Shown here piece by piece: positions 34,112 through 46,321 of a stretch of 64,000 nucleotides of DNA. Under the pieces are notes generated by a model that was not told the origin of the DNA, did not search any database, and saw only the letters and a program-made list of their open reading frames with translations. Source of the stretch: Boesenbergia rotunda (lineage: Eukaryota; Streptophyta; Magnoliopsida; Zingiberales; Zingiberaceae); the NCBI GenBank assembly GCA_024364735.1, contig JAGFNQ010000832.1:1-64000 (forward strand), read 5' to 3'. Positions within the stretch are counted from its first letter, which is position 1, and every line of letters begins with the position of its first letter. A program made the translations under genes and the position numbers.

Positions 34112-34112
34112 N
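34112..34112. other. Single ambiguous base at a chimeric junction
   Basis: The only N in the window. Left of it is plus-strand gag of element D; right of it is minus-strand RT of element E. No LTR end or TSD lies at the junction. Confidence 0.95.
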
Positions 34113-36944
34113 TGGATGTTCCAGCTCCTAGATGCTTGCTTCAGTCCATATATGGATCGTCGAAGCTTGCATACCTTGGTTTTATCAACCGATGTGAAAC
34201 CTTCAGGCTGTATCATGTATACGTCCTCAAGCAGGTTTCCGTTAAGGAAAGCTGTTTTCACATCCATTTGTCAAATCTCATAATCATAATGAGCTGTTAT
34301 GGCTAGGAGCATCCGAATGGATTTAAGCATAGCTACTGGCGAATAGGTTTCGTCATAATCAATTCATTGTTTTTGACGATATCCCTTTGCCACTAATCTA
34401 GCCTTAAAGGTAACAACATTACCTTCCATGTCGGTTTTCTTCTTGAAAACCCACTTGCACCCTATGGGTTTAATCCCTTCAGGTGGGTTAACCAAGTCCC
34501 ATACTTGATTTTCGTACATGGAATCCATTTCCGACTTCATGGCTTCAAGCCATTTGTCCCTTTCTGAACTTTTCAGATCATCTTCATAACTGATAGGTTC
34601 GTCATCGCCAATGAGCAACACGTCGTTCGATTCACTTACGAGAAATCCGTATCTCTCTGGAATGTTGCGTGTCCTATCAGACCTACGAAGAGGTGGTGTA
34701 GTTTTAGGTTCAACTGATAGCTCATCATTATGAATTATCAGTTGTGGGCCTAGACTCGGTGTCTCTGTAATGTCTATTGGAGTTTCTTGAACTTCATCAA
34801 GTTCAATGCCACTCCCACTATTTTCTTGTAAAAGAAATTTTTTTTCTAGAAATACAACATGCCTTGAAACAAACACCTTTTGTTCCAGGGGATGATAGAA
34901 TTGGTAACCCTTCATTTCCTTAGGGTATCCAATAAATAGACATTTATCAGACTTAGCATCCAATTTGTCTGATACAACCCGCTTCACATAAGCAGGACAA
35001 CCCCATATCTTAAGGTGAGTTAAGTGAGGTTTCTTACTATTCCAAATCTCATATGGAGTAGTAGAGACTACCTTGGTCGGGACTCTGTTTAATAAATAAA
35101 CAGCTGTCTTAAGTGCATAACCCCAAAAGGATTTTGGAAGAGTTGCATGATTCATCATTGACCTAACCATGTCCATCAAGGTTCGGTTGCGCCTCTCAGA
35201 TACACCATTATGCTGTGGTGTATATGGCGAAGTCCATTGGGATAATATCCCATTGTCCCTTAGATAATCTTGAAACTCTTGACTTAAGTATTCACCACCC
35301 AGATCGGATCGAAGTATTTTAATACTTTTGCCAAGTTGTTTCTCTACTTCATTTTTGAACTCTTTGAATTTATCAAAAGCTTCAGATTTGTGTTTCATCA
35401 AGAACACGTACCCGAATCGTGAGTGATCATCGATAAAGGTGATGAAGTAGTTATAGCCTCCTTGTGCAGGAGTTGACATTGGTCCACATACATCGGTATG
35501 TATTAGACCAAGCAACTCTCCCACTGGATTACCTTTTCCGGAAAAGGGTAATTTGGTCATCTTGCCTTTTAAGCACGATTCGCATGTATCAAATGAATCG
35601 GGTTCAAATGATTCCAAAATTCCACATCGGTGCAATTCGGTCATGCGTTTCTTACTTACATGGCCAAGACGGCAATGCCAAGTGTAGGAGTCTATTCGAT
35701 TATCTATTCGAGCACGTTTGTTGCTAACTTCGATATTGAAAACGTCACTGGATAAATCTAACGTGTAGATGCCATTGCACAAAGTTCCATTCCCATAAAG
35801 AACGCCATTTAAAGTTATGTAACAACAATTGTTACTAAAAGTTAAATGATAACCCTTTTCATTCAAACATGAAATAGATACAATGTTCTTTATTAACGAA
35901 GGAACGAAATAAAATTATCCAATTCTAAGATGGTCCAGTCGGGAGCTTTAGCAAATATGTTCCGATGGCAACAGCAGCAATCCTTGCTCCATTTCCAACT
36001 CGCAAATCTGCTTCTCCCTTGACGAGTCTTCTTCTATTCCTTAGCCCCTGTATGTCATTACATATATGTGAGCTACACCCAGTATCAAGTACCCAGGTAT
36101 TTGAGGAAATAGAGTGACATTCAATAACGAAGATACCTGAAGAGGACGGGCATCGGATGCCTTCTTCTTCAAGGACTCAAGATAAACCTTGCAATTTCTT
36201 CGCCAGTGACCCTCCTTGCCACAATGATGGCAAGTGCCTTTTGGTTTCTTTCAGTCTTTTTAGCCTTTTTCTTCTTTCCCTTATTCTGTTCTTTGGCCTT
36301 CCTCTTAGAACTTTCTTCGAGGAACCAACTAACAGAACTGCCTTTTGTTCCTGCTTTACAGAAGGCTCTACAGTCCTCAGCAGGTTGACTAACTCAGGAA
36401 TGGTAGTTTCCAGCTTGTTCATCCGATAGTTCATCACAAATTGTGAATAACTTTTGGGCAAACAACTCAGAATTAAGTCAATACTTAGTTCATGATCCAT
36501 TGCAAAACTGAGTGTGTTCAGTCGCTCAATGTACCCCAACATCTTTAGCACAAACTGCGAGGCAGAAGTGCCTTCTTGCATCTTAGTTGTGAAGAGGAGT
36601 CTGGAGACTTCGAACCTTTCGGATCTCGCCTGCTCTTCAAACAACTCATTAAGATGGAAGATGATGGTATAAGCATCCATATGCTCATGCTGCTTTTGCA
36701 GCTCAGGTACCATAGAGACTAGCATGATGCAACTTGCAAGTTCAGAATCGGTCACATGTTTCTGATAGGCCACCAATTGGTCTGGAGTTGCATCTGCTGG
36801 AGGATTTGAGGGAAGTAGAACTTCAAGGACATAAGCAATCTTCTCTGCCTTGAGGACTATCATCAGGTTTCGAAGCCAGTCTATGAAGTTAGGCCCAGTT
36901 AATTTGTTGGTGTCTAAGATGGAACGCAAATTCAGAGAAAACAT
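34113..36944 (-). pseudogene. Ty1/copia gag-pol, element E (3' end missing)
   Basis: Minus-strand sister of element A. Gag starts at 36944 (MFSLNLRSILDTNKLTG) and is open to 36177, but a frameshift replaces the zinc-knuckle frame. A further frameshift lies around 35880-36100, near the protease. Integrase and the start of RT are open at 35866-34364. In-frame TGA codons occur after GYRQKQ (glycine expected) and again at YDYEI before QMDVKTAFLNG, the same position as in element A. Pol ends at 34113 inside RT at SRSWNI. Its RT catalytic box and RNase H are therefore absent. Confidence 0.93.
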
Positions 36945-38647
36945 GATCGAGTGATTAACCTAGAAATACAAATTGAGATTATGTGAGAAGATTTATTAAA
37001 GAATGTATCAACATACATAAATTAAATCCTATTTATTTTACGAATTGATTCACCCTTATTATCAATTCGGGAGATCGTAGGAACATCTCCAAATAGGTTG
37101 ATATCCAACCATAGATAAGAATAACCATGGCTGTGGCCATCAAGTTCCTCTTAGCTATGAAGGTAGGTAATTATACCGATTACACATCACATATATGTAA
37201 CTATCACATTATGCTATCAACTAATTGAATGTTTGCATAAAACATTGGGTTGTTAACTCATTAACAAGTATGTATCATTATACATAGCACCCAACTACAC
37301 CTCTCTTTACATCGACCTTGGCTGTGGCACAACAAATCGATGCTCCAAGCTTAAGGCTGACCCATTAATCAAGAAATAGTTTTAACATGGTTGGAGCTCA
37401 TTCAACCGCTTAGTCAGGCTTGGATGTGTCCAACAACCAAAACTAATGATTGACCTCTGACTCGAACCATATTATTCATAAACTAATTCCATGGTTTGAA
37501 CATGTTGAGGTTCAAGTCGGGCATGGATGTGTCCATCAACCCAAGCGAGAAACAAAACTCCGATTCTAACCATATTAATGGAAGGTGTAGGCCTTAATAT
37601 TTTGTAAGGGGTTTTGGGTCTCATTCTTTCTTTTCTAAGCACATTCATGACATAAAATTATGTCATGACTAACGATTTCCTTAATAAAGTATGTATGTGA
37701 CTTAATTTATCAAGTCTCATGAATTAAATTAGGAACCGGATTTCCTAATCATAATTTCATACTTTATTAAAGGAATTGTTTTGGGAAACAATTTCCTAAA
37801 TCGTCATAATTAATTTCGGAAATAATATGTTCAAGACTTTGATTTCTCTAAATCAAATCTTATTAAATTAAGAGACAAATCCCTTAATTCAACCACATAT
37901 TATTTTCATGAAAATCTCATTTAAGAAACTCTATAGGAAACCATTTTCCTAATTAATTTTGGAGACAACAATATGTAAGAGCACCACCTCTTTAACATAT
38001 TTTATTCATGGATTTAATTAATTATAACAAATTGTTTTCTAAGGGTGGCTCCCCGAGGCTCAGATACCCAAAGAAAAGTAATGTGTTGTAAATCCAATTG
38101 GACGGCTCCCCGAGGCTCAATCCAATCAAACATGACAATTTCAATTAAAAAATTGGGAAATTAAATTACAACAACTAACTTTAAATTGGACGGCTCCCCG
38201 AGGCTCAATCCAAAATAAAGAATTTTGTTGTCAATTTAAAAACCAATTCAAAATTTAATTATCAATTAACTGTCCATGAATTTGTCTAGACTTTCTTAAA
38301 AGAAAGTGCCCAAAATTGCGAGATTTCAAAAATAGGTTTTCAGAATAATTGTAAGTTTCCGATACAAAGAAAACTTACATATTTCCAAAATTGGAAAATT
38401 TCTAAAATAGAAAAATTTCCAAAATTGGAATGTTTCCAAAGATGGGAAGTTTTCAAAATTATTATAAAATTTCAGAAAATAGAAAATTTCAAACGTTTGC
38501 GAAATTTCATGAGGATTTCCAAACTTTGAAATTCCTAAATCTAAAATTTATTATAATTTGAAAGTTTCCATAATTGAAAATTTTTTCCGAAATTGAGATC
38601 ATGACAAAGTTTTCCACAAAATAATTATTTGATTAACTCGAACACTA
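36945..38647 (-). other. 5' leader of element E
   Basis: About 1.7 kb between the primer site and gag, with no gene. It holds three copies of GGCTCCCCGAGGCTCA (38047-38062, 38104-38119, 38192-38207), each followed by a short A-rich stretch. Runs of AATTTCCAAA type occupy 38330-38600. Confidence 0.75.
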
Positions 38648-38652
38648 ACCGC

Positions 38653-38664
38653 GCTCTGATACCA
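38653..38664 (-). promoter_or_regulatory. Primer binding site of element E
   Basis: TGGTATCAGAGC on the minus strand, one base from the LTR end. Confidence 0.88.
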
Positions 38665-38665
38665 C

Positions 38666-41133
38666 TATTGGGACCGGGTGCATGTCGACAAGGATACGAG
38701 TTCGTAAAATTTAAAATTTTTACGTGCAGCGGAAGAGTTTGCATAAAATAATTTCCTAAATTATTTTAACTTCGTATCTAGCATGCAACCTTATAGTGTA
38801 TCGACATAATCATAAAATAAAAGTTTGCGAAAAGTAAACTAATTTACCAACTACCTCGCGTAACTCGAAGTAAGGGACGAGATCCAACTGTAGCGTCCCT
38901 CGAAAGTTTCGCCTCTATTCGCGTCCACGCCGAGTTCTCTTCGGGATGACTTCGCAAAGTCACGAGTTTTGCGCCGACGAGAACTACTAGATTCTCTATA
39001 GGCACAACTTGAAAGATCAAGAGAAGAGTTAGAAACTAACCAACAAGAAGTAACGGAATCGAATTACGAGAGGAGAGGAGTCGCTATCCGCTTCTTCTTC
39101 TTCTTGTTCGGGTTCTTCTTCTTCTAGTGGCTCACGGCAACACCTCCTTGGTGTTGTGATTGGGCGCCGGCCCTAGAGGAACTAGGGTGCGCGGCCCTAG
39201 AGAGCTAGGGTGCGCCGGCCCTAAGAAAAGAAGAAGAGAAGGAGGAGAGAAGAGAAGAGAGGGAGAGAATAATTAATCTCTTAATTACTCGATTGGAATT
39301 AAGGGCTAGCCTTTGGTTCCTTTATATAGTAGCAACTTCTTTGCTAAGTCTCCCTCTAAACCGAATTAACGGAATTAGTTATAAGAAATTTATCTTATAA
39401 ATTTTCTTATTGCTTATTCCTTTTAAGCCTAGTCTTATTATAAACAATTTATAATAAAACAAATTAGTTATCATAAGAGATTTATCCTATAAATTCTCTT
39501 ATGAATTTTATTATAACTAACTTTATAATAAAACTAATTATTTATCATAAGAAATTTATCCTATAAATTCTTATGAATTAATTCCGTTTAAACCAAGTCT
39601 TTATTATAAACTAATTTATAATAATAAAAATTAATTCTTCTTCTCTTTAAATTATGGAATAAATTTTATAAGAAATTTATAAACTTTCTTATTATGGATA
39701 AATCAATTCATAATTGATTTTATAAAATTAAAATGAACCAACTCATGGATTATTTTAATCTTCCATAAAAGAATAAATTTCTATAAATTTTATTTATATA
39801 AATTTCTTTATACAAATTTATTTATCCATAATTTATAAAATAAATCGCGCTAGATTTATTTTATTAATTAAACCAATTAAATTGGTTTTCTCCTTTTATT
39901 TGGTCGGCCACCAAAGAGGGGTTAACACCCTCTTTGGTCGGCCAAACCCAACCCGGACCGTCGCGAATTAAACTCATTTAATTCGCCCAAAAAGCCTTCA
40001 AAAGACTTAGCCATTTTTAGCTTCTAATGCGCCTCTGACTAACTCAGATTCGACTTATTTCTCTTGATCGAAAAATTCAATTTTCAACTCGTTTTAAATC
40101 CCTCGGATTACTCGTAGTGCGTGTGACCAAATAGGCTTTCGATTTATGTTGGCCGTTTATAATTAACTAATTATAGAACGATCATGAGTGGCACCTAGTA
40201 GTACATCATGATCCCCAATTAATCGAAAGATCAACGGTTTGACCTCAGAAGAAATTATTCTGAAACCCTTCAGCAGCTCTAATGAATCGTGCCCCATTCC
40301 CTTCACCACCTTATACCCACTTGGTTCAGGACACAATCAATGGTGTCAGTCCCCACTAGGCTGACTACGTCACACCTAGCCCAAGTAATGTCTTACTCGT
40401 CCTTTGGATTTCTAATTACTCTCATGTATTTTAGAGACTCTCACTCTAAACATGATATGCTCTGGCCAGAGGCTTTGAGTAACAATCCGACGATAGGCCT
40501 GGGTATACATCTCCTCGCAAGGAGTGGTGAATCCTTTGTAGGCTGTTCAAACATCTTCGGGCACTTCGGCTTATACCCGATCATCCTGGGTCCACACCTC
40601 CTTGGAGATGCTTGCTTAAGATGTCAAAGTATAAGTCTCTATGACCAAGATGACTTGAACACCGCAAGTCAAAGCAACATCGCACTTAAGCCGCAGTAAG
40701 ATCTTCATTGATATATCTACATGTAGATTCCCATATGAAGTCTTACAGCTAGTCACTCCAATGAACTAGTTCCCTTAACTAGCATCCATGTTTATCTCTG
40801 GACATCCCAATGTCACCAGCCAGTGAGAATCAGCTGAATAGAGAATAACCCATGCTAGTCTCAACAGAATTGATAATGTCCGTATTTATCAATTCATCGA
40901 CTAGGGATATTTCCAACACTTCACATTTGCACACTTAGAGATAATCACTAGTTGTGATCCCATCACAAATTCTCTTATGCTGTGAATTGTATGGCGGACA
41001 TTCAGTAGATGAGTTTAAGATCCCAATCAAATACACAAACATGTATACTCAAATAGTGAATTATCATTTATTGAAATAAATGTTTGCAATCATAAGGCGA
41101 TTGCCTTAGGACACTTCTCTCATATCACTAACA
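38666..41133 (-). repeat. 5' LTR of element E
   Basis: On the minus strand it starts TGTTAGTGATATGAGAG and ends GGTCCCAATA (CA decayed to TA), 2468 bp. It aligns with the 3' LTR of element A over its length but is about 250 bp longer, mainly in the AT-rich part (39360-39900). The bases beyond the start (ATATA, 41134-41138) are the candidate TSD. It landed ten bases inside an intron of the FAR1-like gene. Confidence 0.9.
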
Positions 41134-41143
41134 ATATATATAC

Positions 41144-43758
41144 CTGAGAAAGTTGTGATGGCAATAATGGTGGAAATTGAGTCCCAGCCACACTCAAACT
41201 ATCAATAGAGCTAGCAATTGTTGACACATAATTCATAGACTATAATTAGAAAATAAAATACATTCTTAGTTCGTTATAACATTAATTATTGTACATTAAC
41301 ATAAGTAAAATAAATACTAACTTGATGATTGATCTGATCATATTGTACGTTGGCCATGTTGGAAATAGTTTCATCTACACCACCCTGGGTTATACAAAAA
41401 AATAGAATGATTTAAGTTGTTCAAATTTAACAATAAATATTACCAAATAAAGAAATATTAGAAAGCTAAGGAGTAGAAACCATTACTGTCATTGAAGCTT
41501 GATTTGTTTTCCTCACTGCTTTTCTTTTCCTTGAAAGTCTCTCTAAGCCACCTTTCAACCTCTTACCTGAGACTGTTTTCTTCTTTGTTTTAATTCCTTT
41601 CACTCCACTAGAGTTCCCTTCACCATAATCAAATTCCCAGGATTGTTGGCTCATATTTGATTGTTGGACATTTGATTCATTAACTTGTAACTTATCATCC
41701 ACCATCTTACACAAGCTTAACATAACATCTTTAACAAGCATGTAAGTGCTATCCCTTTCAGCTGCCTTGGTAACCAATTGAACATTCAACCCACATAACT
41801 CTTTGTAACGCATGTTTTGATGTACTTTCGGATCCAAACTAGCATTGTTGTTCATTGAATCATTAACTCCAAAATATCCAACTTTTGCTTTTCTTGTCCA
41901 CCTTTTCAATACATAATCACTTGGAATCTTCATGATATTTTTCCATGTAAAAATTTTCAAAATATGAGAACATAAAATTCCAACAAATTCATATTTACTA
42001 CAGCTACACACAATTTTGTCAGACATCTTATCAAGTGTAACTATATGATGATTTTTCTTTTTGAGAGGAGTAACTTTATATTTTGTAAATGTATCAACAT
42101 CCTCACAAATTTCTAGACTAGAATCATGTGATAAGCACCACTCTTGTTGAAAACACTTAAATGCCTCAGGAGTATAAATTTCACTAGCATACTTTAAAAT
42201 CTCAATTGGAAACATTAAATATGGAACAGTTGTATTTGATTTGAAATCAGCTTTTAATTCCTCATATCGGCGATCATCAAGGAGTCTTTGGAAGTGATTG
42301 AAGAAGTCTAAAAACTTGTGTTTATAAGTGACATACTTTTTCACAATACTATTCATACTCTCACTTCTTTGAGTTGTAGTCATATCCACACAAAACATTT
42401 GCCGTCCATATACTAAAGCCCATTTTTCCTTTATGTTGTACATGCGTCTTAACCAATCATTGTCTTCAAGTGCATACTTAGTCAACATCATATTCCATGC
42501 TGAAATAAAATCTTTCTCTTCATCAAAATCATATACACATGAGGCAAAATCTTTAGCAAACTCCCTAAACTGAGAAAAAACTCCACTCAAATGTATGGCA
42601 GCATTTTGATAAATGTGCCAAATGCACAAACGATGATGTGTTTTAGGCCATCTGGTAGCTAATGCCTTTGCCATTGCTGCATCTTGATCGGTAAGAATAG
42701 TAGTTGGTTTCTTATCACCCATAGCTCTAGTTAATGTATCAAATAACCATTCAAAAGTCAAACTGGTTTCATCATATAATAAAGCTGCACCAAAAAGAAT
42801 GGATTGTTTATGATGATTAACACCTACAAACAATGCAATTGGCCGACCTTCATTGTTTTTTCTGTAGGTTGTGTCAAAGCAAACAACATCTCCAAAAATA
42901 GCATAATCAGCTCTCATTTTAGCATCAGACCAAAAAATATTAGTAATCAAATCATCTTCATCAACTTGGATAGCATAAAAAAAATTAGGATCATTGAATT
43001 ATATTTTCTGCAAATACTCCAATACACCGCCAGTATCCCCAACTCTCATAGTCATTGTTCTTTTGGATTGCAAATAGTTTTTGTAATCCTCAGGAATAAA
43101 TCCTAAATTCTCCCTCCCACCTACTTGCCTCGCCATAAGATCATGAGATGCTTTTGAGGGGATTCCCACATCACTTGCCATCTCAATCTGTCTCGCTGCA
43201 GAAGAAGATATATTCCTATGACTTCTAAAGAGATGCGTTTTGTTTGGACTTGACAAAACATGATTATGCTCTTTAACAAATTGCACCACAATAAATTTGT
43301 TTTTTTTCCGATTACAAATCTTCATTTTAGCCTCACAACCAAACCTTGTTTCATCACGACTTGCTTTGACATAAAGATCTCGTTTGTCTTTTCCTCTTTT
43401 ACCTTGAGCACAACAATAAAAGACCCTATCAAGTAATTTTCCTTATTGATCTTTGTGAATTTTACCTCTCCTTATACCAAATTCGACCTTTTTAGCATAT
43501 GCCAAATAAAATTGGTATGCATCTTCTTCAGTTTCAAATTCCAACCCTAGTTGGGGTATATCCAAATCTATTTCAATGTTCAAACCTATACAATCAAACA
43601 AACAAAGTAAGATGGCTAAATAGGAAAATTCAATACAATGAAACTTAGTATATTTCATGTATGTGATTATTATTACCTTCATTCATTTCATCAAAGCCCA
43701 TGTCCCAACTATCTTTATTTTCTTCGAAATTGAAAGTAGATTCACCGTCCATCTCCAT
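41144..43758 (-). pseudogene. FAR1/FHY3-like Mutator (MULE) transposase, truncated
   Basis: Exons on the minus strand: 43758-43677, 43585-41481, 41384-41322 and 41239-41144, all GT-AG; together 782 codons up to the break. It starts MEMDGESTFNFEE. The N-terminal FAR1 zinc-binding region follows (EEDAYQFYLAYAKK, FGCEAKMK, EHNH). Then comes the MULE transposase domain (DVVCFDTTY, LTDQDAAMAKA, HRLCIWHI) and a SWIM zinc finger (CSCSKYEFVGILCSHIL). Two TAA codons break the frame, at 43443-43445 and at 42999-43001 (glutamine expected, before FNDPNFFYA). The LTR of element E cuts the following intron at 41133/41134. The family acts as transposase or as domesticated transcription factor; transposon context favours a transposase. 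Confidence 0.88.
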
Positions 43759-44428
43759 AATATTTACTTTTTATCATGTAAAAAAATAACCAATTTAGGG
43801 CAAAACAGAAAATTGAACAGAAGTTATATGAAAGAACATTAACATGAAGAAATTCAGTCGCATAAACCATGACAAGAAGTGGTGACAAAATCAAAGAACA
43901 TATCTCAACCAAAAGACAATATTAATGCTTGTCCTTTTGAGAAATCATAAACCATGAATCTCCAATTTAACATCAATAGCATACACACAATTTATTATCA
44001 ATGATATTTATAAATTAACTAGAATTCAGATACACAATGATGTTACTAAAAAGTCAAGCAAGGCCTTGCTAAGTACTGTCAAATTTTAGTGAGTGAGTGG
44101 CATGAAGATGCAAGTACAAAAAACAGAGGTAACCACAATTAGTCTACGTCAAATTCCTAGATTAGTGGCTACCAACTACAAAGGGTGGGCATTTTAAATT
44201 GGTACATACTACAAAGTTATAGTGACAACATACTATGATCTTTCCTACATTAGTGGCTACCAACTACAAAGGGTGGGCATTTTAAATTAGTACATACTAC
44301 AGAGTTATAGTGACAACATACTATGATCGTATCAAACAAAATGTTGAGTACAACTGGAATAAACAACCATACGATGCTTAAACAGGTAAATCTTCCTCTG
44401 TCTTAAACATGAATTTTGAAGTAAAGAA
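43759..44428. other. 5' flank of the FAR1-like gene
   Basis: No gene. It probably contains 5' UTR and an intron of the transposase. An 88-bp tandem duplication (ATTAGTGGCTACCAACTAC...) lies at 44161-44336 with few changes. Confidence 0.5.
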
Positions 44429-45002
44429 TCACAACAACAAATCCCCAAAGAGTAAACTCGGAAGAAAACAGAGGCGAAAACAAATAACCATACGATGCTT
44501 GGGTAGGAGAATTTGGCTTGGTGGCGTTCCCGTTGGCGGCGGTTGAAGAAGTGGTGCTGCCGTTCTCGTCCGGGACGGGCTGAGGGCGTGAGGTTTTCGC
44601 GAGAGAGAGAGAGAGAGGGCGCCTATGGTGCAGGGGTCGGGTGATGGCGCCGATGGCGGCGACGGCGACGCAAGCGGGCGATGACGGTCGTTCTCGTCCG
44701 GGACGGGCTGATGGCGTGAGGTTTTCGCACGCGAGAGAGAGAGAGGGCGCCTACGGTGCAGGGGTCGGGTGATGGCGCCGATGGCGGCGACAGCGACGCA
44801 AGCGGGCGATGGCGGCCGTTCTCGTCCGGGACGGGTTGAGGGCGTGAGGTTTTCGCGAGAGAGAGAGAGAGGGCGCCTACGGTGTAGGGGTCGGGTGATG
44901 GCGTCGATGGCGGCGCAAGCGGGCGATGGAGGCGTCGGGCGTCGGCGACGGCGGCGCAAGGGCGCGATGGAGGTTTTCGCGAGAGAGAGATTCGCGCGAG
45001 AG
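44429..45002 (-). other. GC-rich transcribed leader with 125-130 bp repeats
   Basis: Three tandem units near 44560-44930 built on GGGCGCC...GGGGTCGGGTGATGGCGCCGATGG, with GAGAGA runs. A long minus-strand reading frame crosses it but is low-complexity (R/P/S-rich) and not protein-like. By position it is the leader between the promoter block at 45 kb and the FAR1-like coding exons. Confidence 0.55.
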
Positions 45003-45120
45003 AGATAGGTCGCGAGCTTTGGGTTGATTTGTGTCACGTGCTCAGCACGTGATATGGTTTTTATAGGGATTTTGTGGTCCAGGGAGGGACCAGGGATCCC
45101 TGGACCAGAGGATCCGCGCC
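45003..45120 (-). promoter_or_regulatory. 118-bp end-like block with promoter, right copy (inverted)
   Basis: Inverted, almost identical partner of 26000-26117. On the minus strand it reads GGATCCTCTGGTCC, then TATAAAAA (about 45058-45065), then CACGTGCTGAGCACGTG. It points at the FAR1-like gene. A SINE-like sequence abuts its outer edge. Confidence 0.6.
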
Positions 45121-45351
45121 CGATTTCTGGAGGCATAGTACCACTGATTGATAAGAGCATAATTATTCGAATAATATCGAATATATTGCATAATTATTCG
45201 AATAATATCGAATATATTATTGGAATAATATCCCGCATATTATTGGCAATAATATCTCAGTCAATAAATATTAGTCGCTAAGAGGACTCGAACTCGAAAC
45301 CTCAGACAACATATGTCTCCATGCTTACCACTTGGGCTAAAACACTTTGAC
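45121..45351 (-). mobile_element. tRNA-derived SINE, copy 1
   Basis: On the minus strand the head has a Pol III A-box-like TAGCCCAAGTGG and a B-box GTTCGAGTC, 40-50 bases apart. An AT-rich body with repeated AATATTATTG motifs follows, ending TGCCTCCAGAAATC. A second, more decayed copy lies at 45415-45612. No poly(A) tail and no TSD could be fixed. Confidence 0.6.
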
Positions 45352-45414
45352 TAAAAATTGGAATGGGTAAACTTTTTATAGTGACTAGCCCCATCGCCGA
45401 AAACTCCCTTCCGG

Positions 45415-45612
45415 GATTTCTGGAGGCATAGTACCACTGATTGATAAGAGCATAATTATTGAAATAATATCGAGCATATTATTGAAATAATATCCCGCAT
45501 ATTATTGGCAATAATATCTCAGTCAATAAATATTAATCGCTAAGAGGACTCAAACCCGAAACCTCAGACAACATATGTCTCTATGTTTACTACTTAGGTT
45601 AAGACACTTTGA
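45415..45612 (-). mobile_element. tRNA-derived SINE, copy 2 (decayed)
   Basis: Same sequence as copy 1 with deletions in the AT-rich body and mutated boxes (TAACCTAAGTAGT, GTTTGAGTC). Same orientation, 294 bases away, so the pair may be one tandem duplication rather than two insertions. Confidence 0.55.
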
Positions 45613-46312
45613 TGAAATCTACTTCATACTTGCACAACTACATGATGTCGCCTCATAATCCTCCATAATTCGCTCTTATGCCCAAATATCAAGTAAGAAA
45701 CTTCAAAAAGACTCATAGCTTAGTGCAATTAGGAGTGTTATGAGCCGGTTCGTCATTTTTTCGACTTAGTTTGAATAATATTCAATTCCTATTTTAAATT
45801 ACTGAATTCAAATCAAACTCAAACAGATTCGATTAATTTTTTAGTCAAATTCTAATATATAATATTTTGTACCAGTGTTCGCAAATCACCCATGAGTTTT
45901 TGTCCATAGTTGTGCTGATTATTTGAATAAGTAAGATTTGAATAATTGAACTCTATTTTAAGTTATTTTGAGCTAAAGCTCGATTTTGTTTGAAACAAAT
46001 TCGAACAATTCAAATTGAATCCGAGTTTGAATTTTATTTCCAATCGATCTCAAGTTAAAATTATTTAATTTTTTAAACTTCGAATCGAAGTTGAATAGCT
46101 TATATACTTTTCGAGTTTAAATTCAAATATCAATATTTTTATATTATTTTATTTAATTTGATTCGATTCGTTTCGTTTTCACCCCTACAGTTAACTAAGA
46201 TTAAGACTAAGACTAAAATGTTAAGTAGGTTGGATTTATTAAGCTGAAATGAGCCACATAACTTGAATCAATTGACTTAAAATGGAATCGCTATTCTAGA
46301 GTTTCGAATAAT
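45613..46312. other. AT-rich intergenic repeat, no gene
   Basis: Bases 45730-46180 are rich in TTCGAATT/GAATTCAAA-type words on both strands, typical of old dispersed plant repeats. No reading frame stands out. Confidence 0.4.
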
Positions 46313-46321
46313 ATAAAATCT

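Noticed and set aside
44429..45160. 243-codon minus-strand frame, R/P/S-rich
   Set aside because: Low-complexity translation of GC-rich leader repeats and the promoter block; no conserved domain.
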